A stretch of DNA of 64,000 bases. Origin: Thermoflexus hugenholtzii. Lineage in GTDB: Bacteria; Chloroflexota; Anaerolineae; Thermoflexales; Thermoflexaceae. A model generated the notes under the pieces. That model was not told where the DNA came from. It did no database searches and was given only the letters and a program-made list of their open reading frames with translations. Below are positions 1 to 8,790 of this stretch, in pieces (position 1 is the first letter of the stretch; each line of letters opens with the position of its first letter). A program made the translations under genes and the position numbers. The stretch lies in assembly GCF_018771565.1 (NCBI RefSeq), contig NZ_CP076326.1, positions 2,604,001-2,668,000 on the forward strand. Reading direction: 5' to 3'.

Positions 1-126
1 GCCCGCTTTGACATCCGGACCGGTCGGGTCCTCCGGCTGCCCGCTGTGGTTCCCATCCCGGTCTATGAGGTTCGGGTGGACGCTGAGGGCGTGTGGGTGA
101 ACCCGGAGCCGATGCGAGGTCGTTGA
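1..126 (+). CDS. C-terminal end of a Rieske-type [2Fe-2S] ferredoxin-like protein (partial)
   Basis: The window opens inside a reading frame that runs 41 codons to a TGA at 124-126. The visible tail reads FDIRTGRVLRLPA, then PVYEVRV, then GVWVNPEP. This matches the end of small Rieske ferredoxins and nitrite-reductase small subunits, where FDxxTGxxLxxPA is followed by a short strand of the form YPVRVEGDxVWV. The cluster-binding CxH and CxxH motifs would lie upstream of the window, so the assignment rests on the tail alone. The next gene begins one base after the stop, which suggests an operon with nagA. Confidence 0.55.
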   Translation, partial: ARFDIRTGRVLRLPAVVPIPVYEVRVDAEGVWVNPEPMRGR

Positions 127-127
127 G

Positions 128-1279
128 ATGGACGGGACGGTGGTGGCCATCCTGCACGCGGATCTTTACACCCCCACCCGGCGCATCCCGGATGGGGCGA
201 TCGTGTTCGGGGATGGGCGGATCCTGGCCCTGGGCCCCACGCGGGAGGTGGAGATCCCGACGGGGGCCCGCCGCATCGACGCCGGGGGTCGGCCGGTCAC
301 GCCCGGTCTGATCGATCTCCACGTGCACGGCGTGGAGGGCCGGGACATGTTCGGGCCGGAGCTGGCGGAGGCCGCGCGGCGGCTCCCCCGCTACGGCGTC
401 ACCGCCTTCGTCCCCACCACCCTGACCCTCCCCGAAGCGGAGGTTCTGGAGCGGCTGCAGGCCATGGCCCGGGTGATCCAGGCCCCGCCGCCCGGGGCCC
501 GCATCCTCGGGATCCACATCGAGGGCCCGCACCTTTCGCCGAAGCGCCCGGGGATGGCCAACCCGGCCTGGTTTCGGCCGCTGACCCCGGAGGCGGTGGC
601 CCGCTATCAGGAGGCGGCCGGCGGGCATATCCTCCTCTGGACCTTCGCGCCGGAGGAGGGGGAAGCGATGGCCGCCATCCCGGCCCTGCTCGCCCGGGGG
701 ATCGTCCCGGTGATCGGGCACAGCGACGCCACCTACGAGCAGGCGATGGAGGCCATCCGCCGGGGCGTCCGGCAGGTGACTCATTTCTTTAATGCCATGC
801 GACCCTTCCATCATCGGGAGCCGGGCCTGTTCGCGGCCGCTCTCCTGGAGCCCGGAGTGATCGCCCAGGTGATCGCCGATGGGCACCATGTGCATCCGGC
901 GGCCCTCCGGCTGCTGTTCCGGGTCAAGGGGGCCGCGGGGGTGGCCCTGATCAGCGACGCCGCCCCCTTAGCCGGCCTGCCGCCGGGGCGTTACACCTGG
1001 CTGGGCTACGAGGTGATCGTGGCCGACGGGCGCTGCCAGACCCCGGAGGGCACCCTGGCGGGCTCGGCCGCCCTGATGAACGAGGGCCTGCGGGTGCTGA
1101 TCGAGGAGGCGGGCATCGATCCCCTCGATGCGGTGCGCAGCGCCACCCTCACCCCCGCCCGCGCCCTGGGGCTGCGAGGGCTGGGCCAGCTCCGCCGCGG
1201 CGCCTTCGCCGACCTGGTCCTGTGGGAGCGCTGGGGAACGCCCGGGGCCGTCTGGATCCACGGGGAGCAGGTGGTGTAA
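128..1279 (+). CDS. nagA: N-acetylglucosamine-6-phosphate deacetylase
   Basis: This 383-residue cytosolic amidohydrolase removes acetate from GlcNAc-6-phosphate, giving glucosamine-6-phosphate for glycolysis or peptidoglycan recycling. The family landmarks occur in order: HVHG at about residue 63, the metal-binding glutamate in HIEGPHLSP near 140, GHSDA near 198, the histidine in THFFNAM near 218, GHHVHP near 253, and the catalytic aspartate in ISDAAPLAG near 280. Length is normal for NagA. The start ATG lies one base after the preceding stop, implying translational coupling. No nagB or PTS gene is near, so recycling rather than dedicated chitin use is plausible; that is inference. Confidence 0.93.
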   Translation: MDGTVVAILHADLYTPTRRIPDGAIVFGDGRILALGPTREVEIPTGARRIDAGGRPVTPGLIDLHVHGVEGRDMFGPELAEAARRLPRYGVTAFVPTTLTLPEAEVLERLQAMARVIQAPPPGARILGIHIEGPHLSPKRPGMANPAWFRPLTPEAVARYQEAAGGHILLWTFAPEEGEAMAAIPALLARGIVPVIGHSDATYEQAMEAIRRGVRQVTHFFNAMRPFHHREPGLFAAALLEPGVIAQVIADGHHVHPAALRLLFRVKGAAGVALISDAAPLAGLPPGRYTWLGYEVIVADGRCQTPEGTLAGSAALMNEGLRVLIEEAGIDPLDAVRSATLTPARALGLRGLGQLRRGAFADLVLWERWGTPGAVWIHGEQVV

Positions 1280-1330
1280 GATGGGCGTCGCCTCCATCCC
1301 CGGACGAGATCCTCAAGCGGGGAGGGGACC

Positions 1331-2146
1331 GTGACCGCTCGCGCAGCGATCCATGACCTCGACCTGGATCGCTGGGAGGAATACGAGGACATCCTCACAG
1401 ACAGCCTGTGGCTGCTGGGGCCCCGGGCGAACCACGGCATGCACACCCCAGAATACTGGGGGAATTTCGTCCCGCAGATCCCCTATCAGGCCATGCGCCG
1501 CTTCACCCGGCGGGGGGAGCTGGTCCTGGATCCCTTCATGGGCCTGGGCACCACCCTCATCGAGGCCAAGCGCCTGGGCCGCCACGCCATCGGGGTGGAG
1601 CTGGTCCCCGGGGTGGCGGAACGGGCCCGCTGGCTGATCAGCCTGGAGAGCAACCCTTACGGGGTCCAGACCGAGATCCTGATTGGGGACAGTGCGGATC
1701 CCGCCACGGCTGAGCGGGTGCGGGAGATAATGGCGCGCTGGGGGTTCTCAGGGGCTCAACTCCTGATCCTGCATCCGCCCTACCACGACATCATCCGGTT
1801 CAGCGAGGACCCGCGGGATCTCTCCAACGCCCCCACGGAGGAGGCGTTCTACGCGGCCTTCGAACGGGTGGTGGCGAACTTCGCCCCCCTGCTGGAACCG
1901 GGTCGCTTCCTGGTGCTGGTGATCGGGGACAAATACGCCCGGGGGGAGTGGATCCCCCTGGGCTTCCGGACGATGGAGCGCGTGCTGCGCCACGGGTTCC
2001 GCCTCAAAAGCATTTGCGTCAAAGACATCCAGGAAAACCGGGGCAAGCGAGGCCAGCATCACCTGTGGCGATATCGCGCCCTGAAGGGGCGCTTCTATAT
2101 CTTCAAGCACGAATACGTCATGTTCTTCGAACGACGGGGAAGGTAA
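1331..2146 (+). CDS. solitary DNA N4/N6-type methyltransferase
   Basis: This 271-residue protein has the SAM-binding motif DPFMGLGTT near residue 75, followed about 75 residues later by a PPY catalytic motif (ILHPPYHD). DPFMGxGTT is typical of DNA amino-methyltransferases, so it probably methylates adenine N6 or cytosine N4. The residue before PPY is His rather than the usual Asp, Asn or Ser. Motif I precedes motif IV, unlike the beta-class order. The start is a GTG preceded by GGGGAGGGGA. No restriction endonuclease or specificity gene is adjacent, so it looks like an orphan methylase or a methylase-fold protein with another substrate. Confidence 0.7.
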   Translation: MTARAAIHDLDLDRWEEYEDILTDSLWLLGPRANHGMHTPEYWGNFVPQIPYQAMRRFTRRGELVLDPFMGLGTTLIEAKRLGRHAIGVELVPGVAERARWLISLESNPYGVQTEILIGDSADPATAERVREIMARWGFSGAQLLILHPPYHDIIRFSEDPRDLSNAPTEEAFYAAFERVVANFAPLLEPGRFLVLVIGDKYARGEWIPLGFRTMERVLRHGFRLKSICVKDIQENRGKRGQHHLWRYRALKGRFYIFKHEYVMFFERRGR

Positions 2147-2155
2147 GGGGGAACG

Positions 2156-2824
2156 ATGAGCCGGGGCCCGGCCTTCCTGTTCGATCTGGATGGCACCCTG
2201 GTGGACAGCGTGTATCAACACGTGCTGGCGTGGCGGGAGGCCCTGGAGGCGGTGGGGATCTCCCTCTCCGTCTGGCGGATCCACCGCCGCATCGGCATGA
2301 GCGGGGGGTTGCTGTTGCGGGCCCTGCTGCGGGAGACCGGGCGGGAGGTGACGCCGGAGGAGGTCCACCGGATCCAGGAGCAGCACGCGGAGGCCTTCGC
2401 CCGGCTGCTCCCCCAGGTGCGCCCGCTCCCGGGGGCCCGGGAGCTCCTCGAAGCCCTCACCCGGGCCGGCATTCCCTGGGCCATCGCCACCAGCGGCCGC
2501 CGCGACGTGGCCCGCCCCCTTCTGGAGCTATTGGGAGTCGATGAGGGGATCCCGGTGATCACCCGGGAGGATGTGCAATACGCCAAGCCGGACCCCGATC
2601 TCTTCCTCGCGGCGGCGGCCCGCCTGGGGGTCCCGATCCCTGAGTGCGTGGTGGTGGGCGACAGCGTCTGGGACATGCTGGCAGCAAGGCGGGCGGGCGC
2701 CCTCAGCGTGGGCTTGCTGTCAGGCGGCTACGGTCGAGAGGAACTGGAGCGCGCAGGAGCGTATCGGGTGTATGAGGACCCCGCGGACCTGCTGCGCCAC
2801 CTGGACGAGGTGGGCGTTCGCTGA
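2156..2824 (+). CDS. HAD-superfamily phosphatase (phosphoglycolate phosphatase / beta-phosphoglucomutase type)
   Basis: The protein has 222 residues. HAD motif I is DLDGTLVDS at residues 9-17. Motif II is the serine/threonine in AIATSG near 110. Motif III is the lysine in YAKPDPDLF near 145, and motif IV is GDSVWDM near 170. A helical cap lies between motifs I and II. Members dephosphorylate small sugar phosphates or 2-phosphoglycolate, and some isomerise glucose phosphate; the sequence does not separate these. AAGGGGGAA precedes the ATG. The gene sits 9 bp after the methyltransferase and 8 bp before the glycosyltransferase, so the three are probably co-transcribed. Confidence 0.82.
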   Translation: MSRGPAFLFDLDGTLVDSVYQHVLAWREALEAVGISLSVWRIHRRIGMSGGLLLRALLRETGREVTPEEVHRIQEQHAEAFARLLPQVRPLPGARELLEALTRAGIPWAIATSGRRDVARPLLELLGVDEGIPVITREDVQYAKPDPDLFLAAAARLGVPIPECVVVGDSVWDMLAARRAGALSVGLLSGGYGREELERAGAYRVYEDPADLLRHLDEVGVR

Positions 2825-2832
2825 GCCGGGCG

Positions 2833-3903
2833 ATGCGGATCGGCATCGACGTCCAGGCCACACGGGGGCAGAGGACCGGCATCGGTGTATACGCGGACCG
2901 GCTGCTTCGGGCGCTGCTGCGGGTGGCCCCCCAGCACGAATACGTGCCTTTGTCCTGGGAACGGGAAGGGGAGCTGCGCACCGACCAGCGGCTGCGCTGG
3001 CAGCAGTGGCTGTTGCCCCGGCGGGCCCGCGCCGCCGGCGTGGATCTGCTGCACGTGCCGGGGTTCGACGCCCCGCGCTGGCGGCCCTGCCCGGTGGTCC
3101 TGACCGTCCATGACCTCATCGGCCTGCTGTTCCCGGAGCAGCTCCCGCCCATCTCCCGCCTCTACTGGGCCTGGTGGCTGCCCCGCAGCCTGTGCTGGGC
3201 GGACCACCTGATCGCCGACTCTTCGCACACCGCCCGGGATCTGGAGCGCCGGCTGGGGATCCCCCCGGAGCGGATCACCGTGATCCCCCTGGGGGTGGAT
3301 GAGCGCTTCCATCCCGAGATCCCCCCGGAGGCCCGGGAAGCGGCCCGACGGAAATACGGCCTGGCCTTCCCGGTGATCCTCTACGTGGGAACCCTCGGGC
3401 CTCGCAAGGGGCTGGACACCCTGGTGGCGGCCTTCGGGCGGATCGCCGGTCGCATCCCCCATCATCTGGTCCTGGCCGGAAAGCCCGGCTGGTGGGTCGA
3501 TCGGCTGCTTCGGGAGATCCGGGCCCTGGGGCTGACGGAGCGCGTGCATCTTTTGGGATACGTCCCGGAGGAGGACCTGCCCGCCCTCTACCGCCTGGCG
3601 GACGTGTTCGCGTATCCCTCGCGGTATGAGGGTTTTGGGCTGCCGCCGCTGGAGGCGATGGCATGCGGGACGCCCGTGGTGTGCGCGGACGCGGCCAGCC
3701 TGCCCGAGGTCGTGGGGGACGCCGCCCTGCGGGTCCCGCCGGGGGATCCCGAGGCCTGGGCGGCGGCCCTCCTCCGGGTCCTGGAGGACGCATCCCTTCG
3801 CCGGCGCCTGCAGGAGGAGGGGCCGGCCCGGGCCCGACAGTTCACCTGGGAGGAGACCGCCCGGCGCACCCTCCGCGTCTACGAACAGGTGGCCGGCCGG
3901 TGA
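2833..3903 (+). CDS. family 4 glycosyltransferase (GT-B fold)
   Basis: This 356-residue retaining glycosyltransferase has the N-terminal signature RTGIGVYADRLL near residue 15, and a hinge and donor-binding half beginning at ILYVGTLGPRKGLDTLV near residue 180. The C-terminal EX7E-type motif is PSRYEGFGLPPLEAMACG near 265, and CADAASLPEVVGDAA follows. It transfers a sugar from a nucleotide-sugar donor to a glycan, lipid or small-molecule acceptor; the acceptor cannot be inferred. No other glycan genes are adjacent. The ATG lies 8 bp after the HAD stop. Confidence 0.88.
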   Translation: MRIGIDVQATRGQRTGIGVYADRLLRALLRVAPQHEYVPLSWEREGELRTDQRLRWQQWLLPRRARAAGVDLLHVPGFDAPRWRPCPVVLTVHDLIGLLFPEQLPPISRLYWAWWLPRSLCWADHLIADSSHTARDLERRLGIPPERITVIPLGVDERFHPEIPPEAREAARRKYGLAFPVILYVGTLGPRKGLDTLVAAFGRIAGRIPHHLVLAGKPGWWVDRLLREIRALGLTERVHLLGYVPEEDLPALYRLADVFAYPSRYEGFGLPPLEAMACGTPVVCADAASLPEVVGDAALRVPPGDPEAWAAALLRVLEDASLRRRLQEEGPARARQFTWEETARRTLRVYEQVAGR

Positions 3904-3919
3904 TCGAGGCTTCCTCGAT

Positions 3920-4147
3920 CTAACGCACGTGGGCTTCTCGAACCTCCCGCACCGGATCGCCCGGATAGACGCCGTAGCGGGCTTCGGTCTGGGCCCGAAT
4001 GTGATCCAGTTCGGTCAGGATCCGGAGCGCTCCGGGTTGAGGGGTCGGTCGGCAGCCCGGAAGCGGCGGATGTTCCACCTGTCTGGACTTCAGGAAACGG
4101 ATGAAGTCCAGGACCTCCAGGATGCGATCCTCCGCTAATCCTTCCAA
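3920..4147 (-). CDS. small hypothetical protein, possibly DUF2281-like
   Basis: A 75-residue frame lies directly after hpt on the minus strand. Its amino end (EGLAEDRILEVLDFIRFLKSR) resembles DUF2281-type small proteins, which often carry an LPEDLLQEVLDFIDFL-like helix and accompany toxin genes. No ATG is available, so a TTG at 4145-4147 is the most plausible start. The hpt stop codon is at 4158-4160. No partner toxin gene is visible. It could also be a decayed fragment, since there is no clear ribosome binding site. Confidence 0.4.
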   Translation of the reverse strand: MEGLAEDRILEVLDFIRFLKSRQVEHPPLPGCRPTPQPGALRILTELDHIRAQTEARYGVYPGDPVREVREAHVR

Positions 4148-4157
4148 TCTCGCCGCT

Positions 4158-4688
4158 TCACAGAAAACGCACCGCCCCGATGTAGGGCAGGTGGCGGTAG
4201 TGCTCCGCCCAGTCGATCCCGTAGCCCACCACGAAAAGATCCGGGATCTCAAAGCCCCGGTAGTCCACGGGGACGGGGACCTGGCGGCGATACGGCTTGT
4301 CTAAGAGCACGGCGGTGCGCAGGCTGCGCGGGCCCTGGCTCCGCAAATGGGCCTGCAAATACTGCAACGTCAACCCCGTGTCCACAATGTCCTCCACCAG
4401 CAACACATCCCGATCGGTGACCGGGGCGTTGAGATCCTTCAGGATGCGGACCACCCCCGAGGTCTCGGTGGCCGTCCCGTAGCTGGAGCAGGCGATGAAA
4501 TCCACCTGAGCCCGCACCCCCTCCAGGTGCCGGAGGAGATCCGCGCAGAACACGAAGGCGCCCTTGAGGACCCCCACCACCAGCAGCTCCTGCCCCCGGT
4601 AATCCGCAGAGATCTGCGCCGCCAGCTCCCGCACCCGCGCCGCCAGCTCCTCCGCGCCGATCAGCCGCTCGATCCGATGGGGCCGCAT
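4158..4688 (-). CDS. hpt: hypoxanthine phosphoribosyltransferase
   Basis: This 176-residue type I phosphoribosyltransferase makes IMP and GMP from hypoxanthine or guanine and PRPP. The PRPP loop is VLLVEDIVDTGLTL near residue 100. The conserved VGVLKGAFVF segment lies near 40, the flexible loop motif SSYGTATETSG near 70, and the base-binding end VVGYGIDWAEHYR near 155. GGGAGG is placed well upstream of the ATG at 4688. It is divergent from mutS2 across 71 bp that contain a TATAAT in the hpt direction. Confidence 0.95.
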   Translation of the reverse strand: MRPHRIERLIGAEELAARVRELAAQISADYRGQELLVVGVLKGAFVFCADLLRHLEGVRAQVDFIACSSYGTATETSGVVRILKDLNAPVTDRDVLLVEDIVDTGLTLQYLQAHLRSQGPRSLRTAVLLDKPYRRQVPVPVDYRGFEIPDLFVVGYGIDWAEHYRHLPYIGAVRFL

Positions 4689-4721
4689 GGCCAGCCTCCC
4701 ATCCCAAAGTTCACCGCCCCG

Positions 4722-4727
4722 ATTATA
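4722..4727 (-). promoter_or_regulatory. -10 element of hpt promoter
   Basis: The minus strand reads TATAAT here, 34 bp upstream of the hpt start codon. Seventeen bases further upstream is CTTAAA, a weak -35. The placement between divergent hpt and mutS2 supports a promoter. Confidence 0.5.
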
Positions 4728-4759
4728 CCCATGGGCCCCTTGCCTTTAAGACTCGGGTT

Positions 4760-7144
4760 ATGATCATGCCGTGGAATCCCCGAAGCGAAGAGGATGTAGT
4801 GCGCGAGCACGACCTGATCACCCTGGAATGGCCCAAGATCCGGGAGCGGCTGGCGGCTTACACCGCCTTCCCCTGGAGCGCGGAGAAGGCCCGCGCCCTG
4901 CGCCCCTCCGCCGACCCTGCTGAGGTCCTTGCCCGGCTCGCCGAAACGGAGGAGGCCCGCCAGCTCCTCGCCCGGGAGCCCGGCTTCGACCTGGGTGGGG
5001 TCCGGGATCTCCGCCCCCACCTGGAGGCAGCCCGGCACGGGGCGACCCTCTCCCCGGCCGACCTCCTCGCCCTGTGGGAGACCCTGCAGACGGCCCGGCG
5101 CGCCCGCCGGACCCTGCTGCGGCGATCCGGGGAGTGGCCCCATCTGGCCCGCTATGCCGCCCGCATGCAGGAGTTCCCGGAACTGGAGGAGGAGATCGCC
5201 CGCTGCCTGGACGAGGCGGGGGAGGTGAAGGACGAGGCCAGCCCGGCCCTCCGGGCTCTGCGCGCCGAGATCCGCCGCCTGACCCAGGAGATCCAGAGCC
5301 GGCTACAGACTTACCTCGCGGACCCCCGCTACGCGCCGTATCTGCAGGAGCCCCTGATCACCCTGCGCGGGGACCGCTTCGTGATCCCGGTGAAGGCCGA
5401 GCATCGGGGGAAGATCCCGGGCCTGGTCCACGACGTCTCCGCCAGCGGGGCCACCCTGTTCATCGAGCCGTTGCCGGTGGTGGAGCTGGGGAATCGGCTT
5501 CGCGCGGCCCGGGCCCAGGAGGAGAAGGAGATCGCCCGCATCCTGGCCGCCTTAAGCGCCGCCGTGGGCGCCCGGGCGGAGGAGATCCGCGCCACCCTGG
5601 AGGCCGTGGCGGATCTCGACCTGGCGCTGGCCAAGGCCCGCTACGCCATCGATCTGCGCGCGGAGCGCCCGGAGATCGTCCCGTGGCCGGAGGAGCCCCC
5701 CGAGCGACGGACCCAGTCGCCCCTCTGGCTGCGCCAGGCCCGCCACCCGCTGCTGGATCCCCAGCGGGTGGTGCCCATTGACATCACGCCGGACCCCGCC
5801 ACGTTCATGCTCATCCTCACCGGTCCCAACACCGGCGGCAAGACGGTGACCCTGAAAACCGTAGGGCTCCTGGCGATCATGGCCCAGAGCGGCCTGCACA
5901 TCCCGGCGGCAGAGGGCTCCCGCCTGCCGGTGTTCGACGGCATTTACGCCGACATCGGGGACGAGCAGAGTATCGAGCAGAACCTCTCCACCTTCTCCGC
6001 TCACCTCACCAACATCCTGGGCTTTTTGGAGAAAGCCACCGCCCGCTCCCTGGTGCTCCTGGACGAGCTGGGGGCGGGGACGGATCCGATGGAGGGGGCG
6101 GCGCTGGCCCGCGCCCTGCTGGAGCACTTCCACGAGCGGAGGGCCACCACCCTGGTGGCCACCCACTTCCCGGAGCTCAAGCTGTGGGCCCAGACCACGC
6201 CGGGGGCGGTCAACGCCAGCGTGGAGTTCGACCCGGAGACCCTGGCCCCCACCTATCGGGTGCGCATCGGGCTTCCCGGGCGCTCCAACGCCTTCCTCAT
6301 CGCCCGCCGGCTGGGGATGCCCGAAGCCCTGATCGCCCGCGCGCAGCGCTATGTTTCGCCGGAGGCCCTGCGCCTGGAGGCGCTGCTAACGGAGGCCGAG
6401 CGGCTGCGAGCGGAGGCCGCCCGGGCCTGGGAGGAGGCTGAACAGGCCCGGGCCGCCGCCCGCGCCCTGGAAGCCGAATGGCGCGAGCGCATCGCCCGCA
6501 TCGAGGCGGAGCGGGAGCGGCTGCTCCGCGAGGCCCGGGAGCAGATCGAGGCGCTGCTCCGGGAAGCGCAAGAAGAGGTGGAACGCGTCCGACGGCAGGT
6601 CCGGCGGATCCATCAGGCGGAGGTGGAGGCCGCCCGGCAGCGCCTGGAGGCCCTGCGGGCCCGCGCCCGGAGCCTCCGCACGTCCCCGCCCGCGGCGCCG
6701 GAGGCCCCTGCGGGGCCCGCCTTCGCCATCGGCGACCGCGTATGGGTGCGCCCCCTCCAGGCGGAAGGCGAGATCCTCCACATCGAGGGCGAGGAGGCGG
6801 ACGTGCAGGTGGGCCGCTGGCGGCTGCGGATGCCCCTCGCAGACCTGGAGCGCCGGGAACGGCCCACCCCGCCCCCGGCCGCCGCCCCCTCCCCTCCGCC
6901 GCCGGCCGGGGTGGCCCTGGACCTCGACCTGCGGGGGATGCGGGTGGAGGACGCCCTCCCCGTCCTTGAGAAATTCCTGGACGACGCCTTCCTGGCCGGC
7001 ATGCCCTTCGTGCGGATCATCCATGGCAAGGGCACCGGGGCGCTGCGCCGGGCCGTGCGGGAGCGCCTGAAAGGGCATCCTCACGTGGAGGCGTTCGAGC
7101 CCACCCCGGACGACGGCGCCACCGTCGTGCGGCTGGCGCGGTGA
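4760..7144 (+). CDS. mutS2: MutS2 ATPase / Smr-domain nuclease
   Basis: This 794-residue protein is a full-length MutS2, a homologue of MutS that suppresses homologous recombination and rescues collided ribosomes rather than repairing mismatches. The core and clamp run to about residue 320. Walker A is GPNTGGKT near 355 and Walker B is LVLLDELGAGTDP near 430. A long charged coiled coil spans about 520-640. A KOW-like strand region follows, and the C-terminal Smr domain (about 715-794) contains LDLRGMRVEDA and the HGKGTGALR active-site motif. The start ATG at 4760 is the most upstream in frame; a start a few codons later cannot be excluded. Confidence 0.94.
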   Translation: MIMPWNPRSEEDVVREHDLITLEWPKIRERLAAYTAFPWSAEKARALRPSADPAEVLARLAETEEARQLLAREPGFDLGGVRDLRPHLEAARHGATLSPADLLALWETLQTARRARRTLLRRSGEWPHLARYAARMQEFPELEEEIARCLDEAGEVKDEASPALRALRAEIRRLTQEIQSRLQTYLADPRYAPYLQEPLITLRGDRFVIPVKAEHRGKIPGLVHDVSASGATLFIEPLPVVELGNRLRAARAQEEKEIARILAALSAAVGARAEEIRATLEAVADLDLALAKARYAIDLRAERPEIVPWPEEPPERRTQSPLWLRQARHPLLDPQRVVPIDITPDPATFMLILTGPNTGGKTVTLKTVGLLAIMAQSGLHIPAAEGSRLPVFDGIYADIGDEQSIEQNLSTFSAHLTNILGFLEKATARSLVLLDELGAGTDPMEGAALARALLEHFHERRATTLVATHFPELKLWAQTTPGAVNASVEFDPETLAPTYRVRIGLPGRSNAFLIARRLGMPEALIARAQRYVSPEALRLEALLTEAERLRAEAARAWEEAEQARAAARALEAEWRERIARIEAERERLLREAREQIEALLREAQEEVERVRRQVRRIHQAEVEAARQRLEALRARARSLRTSPPAAPEAPAGPAFAIGDRVWVRPLQAEGEILHIEGEEADVQVGRWRLRMPLADLERRERPTPPPAAAPSPPPPAGVALDLDLRGMRVEDALPVLEKFLDDAFLAGMPFVRIIHGKGTGALRRAVRERLKGHPHVEAFEPTPDDGATVVRLAR

Positions 7145-7218
7145 ACGTAGGCCGAAATTCGATTTCGACCTGCATCGGGTTGTTTCAAGTAGGACTCTCA
7201 CCGGAACGGAGGTGCCCA

Positions 7219-8178
7219 ATGGAGGCACATCAAATGCCCACCTTCGCCGACGTGCTGCGGGCCCGGCAGGTCCTGGGGCGCTTCCTGCCCCGCACGCCCC
7301 TGCATCGCTACCCGGCTCTGGACCGGCTGCTGGGGGCCCGGGTTTACGTCAAGCACGAGAACTATCAGCCCATCGGGGCCTTCAAAGTGCGCGGGGGGAT
7401 CTATCTGATGTCCCGTCTCTCGCCGGAGGAGCGGGCCCGAGGGGTGATCACCGCCTCCACCGGCAACCACGGCCAGTCCATTGCCTACGCCGCCGCCCTC
7501 TTCGGGGTCCGGGCGGTGATTGTGGTCCCCGAGAACGCCAATCCCGTCAAAGTGGAGGCCATCCGGAGCTACGGCGCGGAGATCCGGGTCCACGGGCGGG
7601 ATTTCGACGACGCCCGCTCCTACTGCGAGCGCGTGGCCTCCGAGGAGGGTCTGCGCTACATCTCCTCGGGGGATGAGCCGGATCTCATCGCCGGGGTGGC
7701 CACGGAAACCCTGGAGATCCTGGAGGATCAGCCGGACATCGAGATGATCTTCGTTCCCGTGGGCGGGGGCAGCGGAGCGGCGGGGGCGTGCCTGGTGGCC
7801 AAGACCCTGAACCCGTCGATCCGGGTCATCGGCGTGCAGAGCGCCCGCGCCCCTGCGGCCTATCTCACCTGGCGCCACCGGCGCTGGACCGAGGCGCCGA
7901 TGGAGACCCTGGCGGAGGGCCTGGCCACGCGGCGTCCGTTTATGCTGCCCCAGCGGATCATGTGGGAGGGGCTGGACGATTTCATCCTGGTAGACGATGA
8001 AGAGCTGGTGGAAGGCGTGCGGATCTATCTGGAGAAGGCCAAGACGCTGGCGGAGCCGGCAGGCGCTGCGCCGCTGATGGCCGCCCTGCGGCTCCGGGAA
8101 CAGGTGCGTGGGAAGACCATCGCCCTGATCCTGAGCGGCGGCAACCTCTCCCCGGAGCAGCTCCGCCGCTTCCTGTGA
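7219..8178 (+). CDS. threonine/serine ammonia-lyase-like PLP enzyme
   Basis: This 319-residue fold-type II PLP enzyme has the Schiff-base lysine in GAFKVRGG near residue 55, the substrate loop STGNHGQS near 80, and the phosphate-binding glycine loop VGGGSGAAG near 180. It most likely deaminates threonine or serine to 2-oxobutyrate or pyruvate. No C-terminal ACT domain is present, so this is the short, catabolic or allosterically simple form rather than biosynthetic IlvA with feedback control. The frame is open from a GTG at 7141, but GGAGGTG five bases before the ATG at 7219 fixes the start. Serine racemase or a related lyase is an alternative. Confidence 0.85.
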   Translation: MEAHQMPTFADVLRARQVLGRFLPRTPLHRYPALDRLLGARVYVKHENYQPIGAFKVRGGIYLMSRLSPEERARGVITASTGNHGQSIAYAAALFGVRAVIVVPENANPVKVEAIRSYGAEIRVHGRDFDDARSYCERVASEEGLRYISSGDEPDLIAGVATETLEILEDQPDIEMIFVPVGGGSGAAGACLVAKTLNPSIRVIGVQSARAPAAYLTWRHRRWTEAPMETLAEGLATRRPFMLPQRIMWEGLDDFILVDDEELVEGVRIYLEKAKTLAEPAGAAPLMAALRLREQVRGKTIALILSGGNLSPEQLRRFL

Positions 8179-8189
8179 AGGAAAGCCAT

Positions 8190-8268
8190 TTCTTGTAGCA
8201 GCGGCTTCAGCCGCGACCCTTGCGTCATCGAAGACGCGGGTTCGGGGCTAAAGCCCCTCCTACCAAAG
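8190..8268. repeat. TGTAGGAG-family inverted-repeat element
   Basis: The left arm is TGTAGCAGCGGCTTCAGCC and the right arm is GGGGCTAAAGCCCCTCCTAC, separated by a spacer containing TGCGTCATCGAAGAC. The arms are near-complementary, so the unit folds into one long hairpin. It starts just after the PLP-lyase stop. The 8179-8583 gap holds no convincing gene, only this family of repeats and the vapB upstream region. Confidence 0.8.
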
Positions 8269-8277
8269 ATCGATTTT

Positions 8278-8447
8278 TGTAGGAGCGGCTTCAGCCGCGA
8301 CCTTCGCAGGATCGAAGAAGACGAGGGTTCAGAGTTGAAGGCCCTCCCGTCAGAAGCGACCGGCGGTGCCATGAAGGATGACGGTTCTTCCTGCAGGAGC
8401 CGCTTTCGCCCCGACCCTGGCGCCATCGAGGACGCGAAATTCGGGGC
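8278..8447. repeat. 170-bp direct repeat, copy 1 (flanks the vapB region)
   Basis: This segment aligns without gaps to 9158-9327 with about six differences over 170 bases. It begins with the common element arm TGTAGGAGCGGCTTCAGCCG and continues into sequence specific to these two copies. The offset is exactly 880 bp, bracketing the antitoxin/toxin remnant. Confidence 0.85.
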
Positions 8448-8583
8448 GGAAGCCTCTCCGATCGTGAGCCGAAATTCATCGCGACATCCATGCTTGCAGG
8501 AGCGACTTCCGCCGCCACCTTTTCCTCTCTTCCGAAGAGACGGGTTAGAATGATCTCTGAAACCCTTCAGAGGAGAGAAACCC

Positions 8584-8790
8584 ATGACACAGGTCATCGT
8601 CCGTATCGATGAACGGCTGCTGGAGGAAGCGCAGCGGCTGAGCGGTGCCAAAACAAAGGAGGAGATCATCGAGCTGGCATTACATGAGCTGATCCACCGT
8701 CTCCGGCGAAAGCAGATCGCGGGCCACGCCGGAGCGGTAGAGCTGGAGCTCACTCAGGAAGATCTCCGCCGCATGCGGGAGGGACGCTAA
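8584..8790 (+). CDS. VapB-type antitoxin
   Basis: A 68-residue basic/acidic protein begins TQVIVRIDERLLEEA and continues with TKEEIIELALHELI, the ribbon-helix-helix pattern of VapB antitoxins whose partner is a PIN-domain RNase. GGAGAG lies upstream of the ATG. Its stop codon TAA shares a base with the ATG of the following toxin frame (8790), the usual TA coupling. The toxin gene downstream is broken, so this antitoxin is probably without its own partner and may be maintained by chance or act on another VapC. Confidence 0.78.
   Translation: MTQVIVRIDERLLEEAQRLSGAKTKEEIIELALHELIHRLRRKQIAGHAGAVELELTQEDLRRMREGR

Noticed and set aside
8291-8553. Small frames in the 8179-8583 gap
   Set aside because: They lie within the 170-bp repeat, recur in the second copy, and lack ribosome sites; the translated text is only the repeat.
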